Part shown: piece by piece, positions 45,522 through 56,310 of the stretch
Numbering within the stretch: position 1 is the first letter of the stretch
Layout: every line of letters starts with the position of its first letter
Source of the DNA: Pyrus communis
Taxonomy: Eukaryota > Streptophyta > Magnoliopsida > Rosales > Rosaceae
DNA length: 64,000 nucleotides
Direction of reading: 5' to 3'
Assembly (NCBI RefSeq): GCF_963583255.1
Contig: NC_084807.1
Span: 20,981,572 to 21,045,571 of the forward strand
Made by a program: the position numbers and the translations under genes
The notes under the pieces: generated by a model
Database searches by the model: none
The model's input: the letters and a program-made list of their open reading frames with translations, nothing else
Told to the model about the DNA's origin: nothing

Positions 45522-46190
45522 ATGAGTCCACTCATGAGATCGTCGTTGTCCAACTATCTCACGTTTTCATCTTTTATTTTACTTGTCCATCCATTGACAC
45601 ACTTGCTGAAAACACCAATCACTTTATCAAAGTTCCTTTGCCCGTATTCAAAAAGCAATTGGAGAAGACGAAGCTAGCTGCGCAAAGTGTGGCATCGACC
45701 TTGTCACATATGCATGTTAGTGCAGATGATCGAAAGTCGACCAACCGGATCATCGTGGTTTGTGAGGAAATGCTTAATTCAGCTGCTGGAGTCTTGATTG
45801 GTTACTTTCTACGCTTCCTGATCTTAAATGTTCTTGTCCATAACCTCCAACTTTAGTTTAATAATTCTCTCTTTTAATTAGCTTCCTAATATGCACATTG
45901 TGTCAATGGTGCAGATAATATCTTTTCTGAAATGAAATCATGGTTAAGTCATTCTTCCCCAAGTATGTGCGCGTATCAATTTGAACATGGTATCGACTCA
46001 AATGTTGCAAAGAGGATCTACCAAGTGACCAAGTTAATTGATGACCTTCTTGATATTATCCGATGACAGCAACAATATTAAACTAAATGCCAAGGTCAAG
46101 TGAAAGTTTTTCTCCATATGGCAATACTATTTCACAAGTTGAGAGTCAGAATGTTAATCGAATAATTGATGAGACACTGGTTGCCAAGTG
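45522..46190 (+). pseudogene. Pectinesterase copy 3, truncated and frameshifted
   Basis: The start ATG 45522 (MSPLMRSS) and signal segment match copies 1 and 2. A one-base frame change between about 45580 and 45610 then puts the pro-region (KVPLPVFKKQLEKTK, SHMHV) out of frame with the signal. Exon 2 resumes at about 45916 (SWLSHSSPSMC) but reaches TGA near 46063. Only the first residues of the catalytic domain (SQVESQNVNRIIDE) can be traced, to about 46175, and the active-site exon is absent. The CACTA element starts 115 bp downstream. No continuation is seen beyond its far end, so the loss may predate or accompany the insertion. Confidence 0.85.
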
Positions 46191-47364
46191 AAATCCCTCT
46201 GTAGAAATTGTGGCTCAAATTTTTCTCCCTTTTTTTTTGGCTCAATTGTTCTTTTTAACATAAAGTAGTAAAATGGAAAATGGAAAATGACAATATATAT
46301 ATTTTCACTACAAGAAAAATGAGCTTTGGGTACAAAATAAAGGGCACAATTGAGAATTTTGTGTCAGTTTGACCACCAAAAAGCTTAAACAATTCCCATT
46401 CCATAGAGGGCACCATCTATTGTGCCCAATGTTAAAAAAAGCAGACACAAAACACTAATGGGCACGGAAATCGTGTCGAGTGGGATCACATGACAACTTT
46501 TTTACTGAAAATGGGCACAAAAAATATTTTGTGTCTATAAAAATTATTTGTCAAAGGCACTATATGTTCTCTCTCGTTTGTCTTTACCTCCACCAGCACA
46601 CCAATAATTAAAATTTATAAAATTGTGGTAAATAATGGTATGAAGCTGTTTATTACCGTGCAATATTTTAGCCTCAAAATAAGTTAGCAATAATGTTGTT
46701 CAAATTTGTTTTTCCCGAAAGCTGAACCTCAGATGTCTCACTTACAAGTAAAGAAGAATACCACTACACCATAGTACTAAGTGGTATGTTTTAGATTTAC
46801 AAAGGATCATTTCCAGGTGCAATGAATGTTTGTTAGATTCGTATCTTTTTGAATTGCTTTTTGGATTGTTATCTTGTTGCAGGTTTGTTTTTTATACTTG
46901 ATGATATGGTTTTTGGTTTTAAAGTCCTACCTGCAGTGACACATAACCAACAATTGTGCCCTTAGGGTTGGTCTTTGTGCAAAAGTTAGTTGGTCTTCAG
47001 ATAGACAAATGAGTTAATAATTGTAGATTCCTTTTTATGACACTAATGATAGAAATTGTGTCCACTAAATATTAATAAATAATAAATCACTCTACTTCTC
47101 ATTGGGTCTTCAAATAGAGAATATATTTTAATAATTATAAATTCCTCTTTTCTGACACAAATGTTAGAAATTGTGTCCAGTAAATATTAATAAATAATAA
47201 ATACTCTATAGCAAAAGAATATGTTGGCACAATTATGGATTTGTGCCTTTATTCTACTATAAAACGTCCACACACTCCCTTACTAATTTGTATATGGAAA
47301 TTAAGAAGGTTGCTTCATACACTTATGTTTCTTTTGAATTTGAGCAAGTTCTACGTCATTGAGA

Positions 47365-47842
47365 ATGGCGGACAGGCGACGTCGTGGAGTTAGAATTGGA
47401 ACTGAATCTCCAGCATCACATTCGTATATTGCTTCCAACATTACAACAGAAAATTCCACAACGAATCCTCCAGTTCAACGTCCACGACAACCTGTTAATG
47501 CCGGGCGCATACCTCGTTCTTTTAATAATCAGTACATTCTTACTACTTTTGCTGATGGTCGCCTTGGCTACACATTACCCTTCAATAACGGATGCGTACG
47601 CGCACCTCAAGGACGTATTGCCAGCATGGGCAAACCCAGGTAGGACAGAACAATATCCTGTCAATTTGGTTTCTGCTGAAACAACAACTGAACAGTCTAC
47701 CAGTTCTGTCGTTATTATTGAAGAACCACGCACTTATCAAGCACAAATTCGTCCTAGAGGTCTGTCTCTCCCACAGTTGAGCTCACGAAATATGCAGAAT
47801 GTTACCGTTGAGATTTTAAGCAGCGATGACGAGGACAATTAA
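47365..47842 (+). CDS. Unidentified CACTA-borne ORF, probably frameshifted
   Basis: ATG 47365 opens 92 codons (Arg-rich start MADRRRRGVRIGTESP) to a stop at 47643. A second frame overlapping from about 47630 continues with plausible coding sequence (NPGRTEQYPVNLV) to an acidic end EILSSDDEDN at 47842. The two parts read as one protein if the frame changes once near 47635. No known domain was recognised. The position, first after the left terminus, fits an accessory CACTA ORF or captured sequence. Confidence 0.35.
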
Positions 47843-50792
47843 TATATTTTGTATTATGTTATATTTCACTGGTGTACTATGAAAATATAACTATCTTATG
47901 CTATGATGGACTCCTCTTGGGTCCTTTTATCAACTTATGTAGTATTACAATATAATAATATTTTCTTTCTAATTGGCCCATGATATAGATACTCCCAACA
48001 TTATATATTTTTTGGTTTATAATTATGTTTCCCGGTTTATACAAAAAAGAAAAAACAAAAGAAAAACGAAAAGAAAAAAAGAAAAAATTAATAAAAGAAC
48101 AACGCAAGCCTTTTATCATGCTAAACACAATTAACCTTCGATAGAGCTTCACAATTAAAACAAAATTGGACTATAACTAATAATGGCTTTGTGAAATCCC
48201 ATCCTCGGAATTTCACTATTAATTACATATCTCGTTATTTAAATTCGTATTTCACGTTTACATTATTTTCATTAGTTAATTTTAATTCCATTCATTTTTG
48301 GAATTAAATCGAATAACTATCGGATTTGAATTTTCGTAATCAATCTTTAAAATTCGTTGACCTTTCAAGTTCACAATTGATGTTTTCAAATAGATCTCGA
48401 GACCACGAACGCACAGATGAAAACCATTTGCGAATCCGGATTATAACGGCATAGTTACAAACATTTGAAGTCGTTTCACTAAACTATGGATTTAAATGAA
48501 TATAAACTCCCACCTTGTGGGAAAGAGGCCATTCAGGCCAAAGGGAAGGAACCAATAAGTTATGCTATGCTGGACTCCACTTCGGTCCTTTTATCAACTT
48601 ATGTCGTATTCCAATATAATAATGTTTTCTTTCTAATTAGCCCTTGTAGATTTACTCCTAGTATATATTTTTTTAGGTTATAATTATGTTTCTCGTCCGC
48701 TTCATACCGCAGAATTCAGTGAATTCACAGCGTGGTAACGCAAAGGTTATGAGACATTACCAGTAAACTAAAAGATAGAAGAAATGAAAAAAGAAAATAA
48801 AAAAGGAAAAAAAAATGCTTGCTTTCATACTTCCCCAACGCCCATTACCAGTAAACTAAAAGAAAAAACAAACGAGAAACCAAAATAAAAAAGGGAAAAA
48901 AAAAAAAAAAACTTGCTTTCATACTTCCCCAACATAAGGCTTCATACTTCTGCTTCACCAAATCGCACACCTGGCCAAATGAATCATAACTATAAACACA
49001 AAAATATCTTTATCCAAATCCTCGTTTTCCTCCAAATCGCACATCTGGTGTGCCTTTCTTCAGGTAATTTCTGAACGGCCGGTGCCGGAATCGCACTGAA
49101 CTCCTCGTTTTCCTCCAAATCGCACATCTGGTGTGGGTGTTCTTCAGGTTATTTCTGAACGGCCGGTGCCTAAATCGTACTCAAGTCCTCGTTTTCCTCC
49201 AATTTGCCCAGCTGGTGTGGCTTTCTTCAGGTATTTGATTTTTATATATGTTTTTTTTTGTGTTCTTATTTGGTGGCTCGCTTGGATAATCGAAAACCAT
49301 GCGAGACAAATTGAATCGTTTTCTGGTACTCAATTGTTTTTTGTGTTCTTAATTGTTTCGACGATTTGCTGGTACTTAATTGTTTGGTGGAATTTTCTGT
49401 GGGGTCTGATATATAATAGGAATAAAACAAGAAGTAATCGAAAAATATGGGAGAAAGATTGAACCGTTTTGTTTCTACGATTTGGCTGGTACTCAATTTG
49501 TTTGGTGAAATTTTATTTATGGTCTTGAGGTAACATCAGGGACAAGGTTTAGGCCTGTGACCCTTCCCTTAGGCTGCTTATTGATTGGAAGTTCACAATA
49601 GAAATTGTTTTGAAGCTAACAGACTTGCATGTTAAGAGGGGTGTAATGCATAAGTGTAAGTCATGAATGTCAGCTTATCATCGTTCCAATGTTGTATCAA
49701 CTATAATGGAGCCAGCATGAGAAAAGTAAATTAGTCACCAATATGTGCTCTTTTTTTTTACAGAACTGTGTAATTAGGAAATCTGAGATTGTAACAGAGA
49801 AACATGGAGTTTTTAGTTGCGTTTCCTACTAGATTTCTTTTGTAATTTATGTATACTCTAAATCAATTTGTTTGGTGCAATGAATACTTTGTAGTCTGAT
49901 ATATATATTATGAATAAAAGAACAAGTATAAGTCTTTGGCATCATATGTTTGTAGGATTTCAATAGCATGATCAATTAATTCCAAGCACTCCAGCTGTTC
50001 CTCTTTCTCTTCCTTTGCTGTAACCGATGAAAGCTTAGCACCAACTTATTCTCGGTCTTGGGCCTCTTCATTTTACTCACTACGGTATGTCAATGGCTTC
50101 TTTCCTGGTTTTTGGGAGACAAAGGCATGACTAATATTTGTATTAGCTGCACTGGAAAGAATAGGGTTGTCCTTCTCATTTTCTTATAAATAGTCACATG
50201 ACTAATGGGAGGATAAGGGCAAAGCTCTTATGAATGCAATTCCTCTCTCTTTTATCATGTTGCATAAAATTCAAATGATAGAAATGCACTACATAATCCA
50301 GTTGCACATGTAACAACTCTCAATATGCCACCAAACAAATGATTTAATAATTAGAGCAAGAGATCAATGACAATCAAAACATTCTCCAAATTCACTTGAC
50401 TAGCAATTATAGAATTTTAATACGATTTTTTCCATCTCATTAATCTAGCCACAAAACACAAAGAAAACAAAACACAAAGAACATGCAATTCCTTTCATTT
50501 AAATCAAACATATCACAAGAAAACGTCGTTGTCGAGGTAAAATAGGTAGAATAATTTTACGCTTATCATAGCAAACTTCAAATGGAGTTCATTCAAATGA
50601 AACAAAATTCTATTCAAAGTAGCCGTTAATGAATAAGGCACTTTAATGTAGACCACATCTGCTTTTAGTTGGTTTGTGATATTTGGGATATTAAGTTGGA
50701 TCTTTATGAAAGTTTTTGTTTCATTGTCTCAATTCACTAATCTTATTGTGTAATCAAATGTCTTATAATTTCATACATGCTTGTAGGTAAAG
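47843..50792. other. CACTA interior, non-coding with internal duplications
   Basis: No sustained ORF. A block at about 47897-48030 (TATGCTATGATGGACTCC) is repeated in diverged form at about 48560-48695 (TATGCTATGCTGGACTCC). Poly-A-rich stretches lie at about 48050-48090 and 48780-48915. The 83-bp repeats at 49021-49230 are listed separately. Confidence 0.5.
49021..49230. repeat. Tandem repeats of about 83 bp carrying a splice-donor-like site
   Basis: Starts at 49021, 49104 and 49188 share CTCGTTTTCCTCCAA, CTGGTGTG, TTCTTCAGGT and CTGAACGGCCGGTGCC; the third is partial. Each has TTCAG/GTAA-like bases that resemble an exon end and donor. Possibly a duplicated leader of a lost CACTA gene. Confidence 0.8.
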
Positions 50793-50894
50793 ATGAACAA
50801 AGAATGGGTGCATCTGAATAGGACAACCAATGAATACTTGATTGGCAGGCGCGCATTCATCAGTAATGCTTTAGATGTTGCTGCCTTCCAATGA
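50793..50894 (+). pseudogene. Stub of the TNPD-type CACTA transposase N-terminus
   Basis: ATG 50793 starts 33 codons reading MNKEWVHLNRTTNEYLIGRR and on to a TGA at 50892. This fits the start of the transposase-associated domain (W..L.R....EY..G...F...A) at the N-terminus of TNP2/TNPD transposases. The rest of the transposase is not found in the element. Short tandem repeats built from the stub's own sequence follow. Confidence 0.65.
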
Positions 50895-51008
50895 ATACTT
50901 GATTGGCAGGCGTGCATTCATCAGGCGTGCATTCATCAGTAATGCTTTTGATTGGCAGGCGTGCATTCATCAGGCGTGCATTCATCAGTAATTCATCAGT
51001 AATGCTTT
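50829..51008. repeat. Nested short tandem repeats derived from the TNPD stub
   Basis: TTGATTGGCAGGCGTGCATTC and ATTCATCAGTAATGCTTT blocks recur in nested order (units of about 17, 53 and 66 bp). Their sequence is that of codons 16-27 of the stub, so the repeats grew out of transposase coding DNA. Confidence 0.8.
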
Positions 51009-51700
51009 ATAGGTAGATAAACACAATTAATATTCGATACAACTTCAAAAATAAAAAAAATAACAATGGAAAGGACAAAGAAACCCAAAAAATAAAAAAT
51101 AAAAAAGAGGAAGAACCCAAAATACAAGATTGAGTAATGCAAAATAACACATCAAGATAAAGATATTGACAGGGAGAAACAAGATAACAGAACTGAAACA
51201 AGAAAAGAGAAATGAACGGTTTGGGTAACGAGAAGAAAAACGGAGATTTAAATCTCTAATCCTATAATTCAGGATAAGATTAACATTAATCACAAATGAA
51301 AAAATAAACAGCAATTACTTAATTAATCGATTTAAGGGTAAATTTGGCAATCTAATACAAATAAGCTTATGCGGATAATTAATCACTGGACCTCACCCGA
51401 AAAATAAAACAAATTAAGTTGGACTATAACTAATAATGACTTATAAAATTGAACTTATATTAAGTTTCTCCTTCTCCAAATTGGATTCTCCCTCTATTTT
51501 TTAAAATTGGACTTCTCCCTCTATTATATTATGTTCCCACCACCAAATTCAAAAACTTGGTTTGCCACAATCTAATTTAAACCCACCTCATCCCAAAATT
51601 GTGCCCACTCACTCTTAAAATATTAATTAAAAAAATTAGTAGCTATATTAAAGGGTTAGAAACTGGAAAGCTTCCAGTCCACCATTTCTCATTCCGTCTC
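51009..51700. other. CACTA interior, AT-rich, non-coding
   Basis: A-rich stretches and no ORF of note on the plus strand. GGACTATAACTAATAATG at about 51420 repeats a sequence found near 48168, another internal duplication. Confidence 0.45.
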
Positions 51701-52797
51701 ACCTTTACTCTCCCAAAATTATAAGACGCTCATTCCAGCTCCTCCCCACTTCGAACCCACTCCTCCGTGGAGTCTATCCACCTCAAGGCTACTCCTTTGT
51801 CCAGTTCAAAGGCGCTCCTCTGTCCTCTGGTGACACACACCGACACACAAGAGGCCCAAGATACAGGTAAGGTTTCTGAATTTCAATTTTTCAATGGGTT
51901 TCTATTCTTTAGGATTTAAGGTCAAGTAGGCTGTTTATTTTGTCGAATATGGTTTATGGTTTGAGGACAGTGGGTTTCAGAGGACAGTGGGTTTGGGATT
52001 AAGAATCTAGGATGGGTGCAGATTTTTGGGATTGCAGGTCTCATTGAAATTATGAGGGATTTCCCTACCAGTACCATCCTAGTTGTCTTTCAGATAAGTA
52101 TCCCTCATAGGGAACATATAGAATAGAGTGTGCGAGTACATCCATCATCCCTGGATCGATCATACTCCTATTACTACGTGACCCTGTTTTTTTTTTTTTT
52201 GTTTTTTTTTTTTTTTTACCATCCATAACGTCGGCATGTTAAATAACTATTTACTAAGGGATAGAGAAATCGATGGGGTCAAAGCTTCACCATGGTGCAT
52301 AAGCATGATTGCTTTACACCACTACAATAAAACTGGATCTGCTCTATGTGACTATTAAGTGTTCAGATTCCACGGTACTCATATTCATGCCTCTTTTCGT
52401 ATTTGATGTTGTGGTTCATTGAATGAATGCACAATATAAACTATAACTCTTCTAACACACTACACATTGTGATCCAGCTGTCAATCTTTGGTCTTTCTTT
52501 GATGATCACCTCGACAAAGATCACTCAACTCAAAAGTCACATGATCGTTACAGTACATGGTGGCATCATATAGTGTGTTCATCTTTTTTCTTCTATCAAT
52601 AATTGTATGTCTTAATGAAAAGATTTTGTCACTTTTATTTAAGGATAATTTATGCATGATGATAAAATGTAGATAATTTGAATCGTTATAGAACTTGTTG
52701 ATGTTACCTATATGTTCATTGGTGTAAAAAAATAGTTCTTGTTGGTGTAAATGAATAGTTCTTGTTGATTACACTTCTTTTGCAATTTGCAATGTAG
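51701..52797 (+). promoter_or_regulatory. Leader exon and intron of the TNPA-like gene
   Basis: A C-rich leader-like segment (about 51720-51866) ends in ACAG/GTAAGG at 51866/51867, and the TNPA-like ATG at 52798 directly follows an acceptor (AATGTAG). An intron from 51867 to 52797 is likely. A long T run lies at about 52185-52216. Confidence 0.5.
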
Positions 52798-55273
52798 ATG
52801 GCTAATATGATGCTTGATGATGATGCATTTTTGGCATCTATGGGAACTCAACCACACTTCCAATTTGGTGTAGTCACCGAAAATGAATCATTTGCAACCA
52901 ACCAACCCCATGAGACATGTAGTCGACATACGCAATCAAGTGGCTCTACTTCTTTGTCACCCACAACTCGAAAGAGGAATAGGGGAGTTAACAAAATACG
53001 GTGGGGCAGAGGGAGGTGCGAAAAACTGAATTTTAACAGATTTGGTCAAGCTATTTCTCCTCGTGACAATGTGGCCAGATTTGGGCGCTACATAGCCATG
53101 TTGGCTCGTGATGGTGGAATGATCCCAATTGATTCACCTGATTGGCGCCAAATAGAATCTTCGAAACTTGATCGAGTGTGGTCATTGGTCCAGGTATTGA
53201 TGCTAATTTGTAAAATTTGACTTGTTGGATGCTTACAATCTTGTGTCACAACTTCATTATTGTTTATGTAGGCCACTATAGACTGGACAAATCCAAGAGC
53301 TGCTGGCAAAGAGGAGAAAGTCAGGGCTATTGTGGAAACGAAATTGCATGATCGTTTCAGGACATGGAGGGCAAAACTCCGTAAGTTGTATTATGTGCCC
53401 TTTGAGAACTCCGAGCAGAGGAAGCATTGCAATGATTCTAGGGTAATCCAGACACAATGGCAAACCTTGGTAGCTTTTTGGGATAAAATTGAAAATAAGG
53501 TTTGTAAAACTTTTCAACACTATAGTTACTATACTTCATTAAACCGTAGTTGAAACGAAATATAAGGTTCGATAACATGAGTATTTTCCTTTGTGGTGTT
53601 CTTTATTTGTTGTGATCCAGCGGAGATGTGCAACAAATGTCAAGAATCGAAAGATGTTAAAGACGAGTCACACAACTGGGACAACAACTTTTGCTCAAAT
53701 ACGGAATGATTATGTGAGTGGATTCTTGTACCATATATTATAATTTGATGTTGCCATGAATACTTGTTTTACATAGTACTGAAGATAGTCACTATATCTT
53801 ATGATTGATAAAGATGAACATAAAGTTACAGGAATAATGCTACAGATAGTGAACATAACTCATGATTAACTCATAATCTTAGTCTTGTTTTCATTCCTGT
53901 TATAAGTACATGGTTAAAACTTGACTTAGTTTTTGTGATTTGTTCCTCATTTTGTATCATAGGTTAGTTTAGGGATCGTAATGGGATATTTCTTAATTGT
54001 GCTTGCACCTGCCTCAAATTGATAATGCATTAACCAAAAAGTAATAATGTCCGAGTAATGGAGTAGTTTTGTCAAAAAGAAGACGTTCAGCAAAAAGAAG
54101 ACGTTGTCAAAAAGAAAACTGCAGTTATTCAGGTTAATGCTTGAACAAAATGAAATAGAAAACGAAAGCATTAAGTAGTCATCATGTCCCAATCCTATCA
54201 ATGATAACTGGATTGATATGCATGCATATTTAATGTACGAGATCAATACAAACATCCAAATGTCTCAAAAACTATATCTCACATTTAATTTTAGTTCAAA
54301 TGAGTATACATTTGACATAAACTAAAGTATTTTCTTTCTTCCAATTTTTCAGGAACAACGGTTTATTACCCTTATTGATGTTTGTGTTTATATATAGTGC
54401 ACTATAGTTTTAGTCATTGTAACTGTGATTGTTTAATGATTGTGGTTGTTTTTGGGATTTTTTTTGTGTCTTAGGCTGAAGAACATGATGGAAATGAACC
54501 TGATCGTGTGACTTTTTTTCAAAATGACACACACAAGAGGACCTAAGCAACTCCCAGTTGATGATGAATCTGCTAGAATGATGGTAATTTGTACATTTTC
54601 ACTTGACCAAATTTATTTCCAGCAACCTTTAATGAAATTTTATGCATTTACGAATGATTAAGGCTTTTTCAAACAGTTGGCGTTTGAAAATCTGGAAGTG
54701 GAGGTTCGTGAGTGTGGTGATGAGGTAACAACAGAGGTTCGTAATAAGATTTATGCAAAAGTGCTGGGCCCGGAGAAGCGAAATCAAGTGCGAGGCTTTG
54801 GCCTTGGAGTTGGTTGGGCAGATGTACCAGGAATTGTTACTGAACATCGAGGTATTTCTAGGGAAGTGAAGTATCTTCGAGAAGCTTATGAAGCTCAGAA
54901 ACAAGCCACTGCTGCTGCGGAAGAAAAAATGACTCGTATGATGCATGAGGCAAATGAGAAAGCGGAAAAGATGAAAAGAGAGCAAGAAGAAAGCATACAA
55001 AGGCTTAGGGCCGAACAAGAGGAGAATTTGAGGTTAGCAAAGGTGCAAATGGCTGAGCAATTGAAAGCCATGTTGGCACATGTAGGCATCAACATTGGTT
55101 CATTTGGAGTGGGTGCTCCACAAAGTACTTCAACTCAGCAGCAAGGGTGTGGAAGCTCACACGCTCAGATTTCAACGCGTTTCGAAGGTGGAAATGACAA
55201 GAATGTGCAGTGCGGACCTCCAATTTCTAGTGCTATGATGCATGAGGACTGCCAAAGTGAGAATACTGGTTAG
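52798..55273 (+). pseudogene. TNPA-like protein gene of the CACTA element (Transposase_24 type), one-base frameshift
   Basis: DNA-binding accessory protein of En/Spm elements. It binds subterminal motifs and helps bring the ends together. Exons 52798-53193, 53272-53499, 53621-53713, 54475-54583, 54677-55273. Conserved blocks: RNRGVNKIRWGRGR, VQTQW-like VIQTQWQTLVAFWDK, TTGTTTFAQIRNDY, TFFQN, VDDESARMM and an ...KVLGPEKRNQVRGFG block. The last exon encodes a long charged coiled coil (about 54860-55080). In exon 4, one extra base after TFFQN throws the frame, giving a stop at 54544. Removing one base restores the frame, and splice sites are otherwise intact. It could be a recent loss or a sequencing error. 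The family call rests on these blocks plus position. Confidence 0.8.
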
Positions 55274-56020
55274 TTGTCATCAAGCAGCCCTTGTAGATGT
55301 GTATTTTGTTTATATATTGCTAGTTTAACCATTAGTACGTTTGACTTGGGGATACAAGCTTGGATATGTTATATTTTGTTGTATATAGAGAATCCCGGGT
55401 ATGTCCAGCATAGGATAACATGTATTTTTTGGTTTAACATTTGGATGGGTTGTATTGTTAGGTTGCATGAATCGGTCTTAGCCGAGAACATGGGTTATGT
55501 AATATATTAACTTCACTACTTTAGTGCTAATGTTGATTTATGTTTAGTTTGTAATGGATGATTTGTAAGTTTCTAAATTTAGGTGGAAATTAGGTTCTAT
55601 GAGCAACCTGATGATTTCCATGTTTAAATAAAAATATCCAATTATGCCACAAATTTTTAATTGTGCTGGAGTTTTATTGTATTTATTAAAATATAATAGT
55701 GGCACAATTTTAAAGTTGTGCCCTTGCTTTAACATTTATACAGCAATCTAAGCCTTTAAAATAGCATTTGTGCCCATCTTACACCATACATTCAGTAGCC
55801 TTTATTAGAGGTAAGACACAATAAGGTTGTATTTGTGCTTAGCTTTGGGCACAAAACATCATATTGTGTGCTATAAGTAATGGTGACGCCCATAGAGGGC
55901 ACAGATACAAACTTAGTTGCTGCACTGTTGCTATTGGTCTATGAGCACAAATGTTGGTGTTTTTTGGCCTCAAAAGGCACATATAATTTTTTGTGTGCAG
56001 TGCTCATTTTTTTTGTAGTG
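55274..56020. other. CACTA 3' region with subterminal motif array
   Basis: 3' UTR of the TNPA-like gene, then (from about 55640) repeated GGCACAA/TTGTGCC-like motifs in both orientations up to the right terminus. They mirror the left-end array at about 46340-46560. Confidence 0.6.
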
Positions 56021-56187
56021 TTTCGTATAGAAACATTTGCAAATTCTAGGGGATTTAGGCATAACGAGGAGGAAATAGATCACAAAGAATTAAATAGAAG
56101 GAATTATAAATTAATGTTGCAAATGCACTACATGAGCATTACAAAGAAACCTAAACTCGTCTTCAAAAGAGAAGTGTCAATAGAATA

Positions 56188-56310
56188 AAGGAAGTGTTAT
56201 TAGCACTCCAAAAATTTCATTTTACTCCTCTCACAAGTATATTTTTCTTTTTAAATATAGAAAATTTAGAATGTAAAATAAAAATTTTAAAGTATCAATA
56301 ACAATTCCCT
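56188..56310. repeat. Small palindromic MITE, copy A
   Basis: Starts GGAAGTGTTATTAGCACTCC and ends ATCAATAACAATTCCCT. The halves are complementary through the AAATATAGAAAATT centre. A related copy lies at 63285-63400. Confidence 0.7.

Larger units (their letters stand above)
46306..56020 (+). mobile_element. CACTA (En/Spm-type) DNA transposon, 9.7 kb, transposase-defective
   Basis: Left end CACTACAAGAAAAATGAGC; right end is the reverse complement of CACTACAAAAAAAATGAGC (one mismatch in 19). TTT flanks both sides (46303-46305, 56021-56023), the 3-bp duplication typical of CACTA elements. Both subterminal regions are packed with GGCACAA/TTGTGCC-type motifs, the expected sort of site for a TNPA-like protein. 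The interior holds an unidentified ORF (47.4-47.8 kb), a 33-codon remnant of the TNPD N-terminus (50.8 kb), and a TNPA-like gene (52.8-55.3 kb). The catalytic transposase is missing, so any movement would need a helper. Confidence 0.93.

Noticed and set aside
49133..49462. 109-codon ORF with hydrophobic segments inside the CACTA element
   Set aside because: It starts in the 83-bp repeats and then enters AT-rich sequence. The hydrophobic residues come from T-rich codons.
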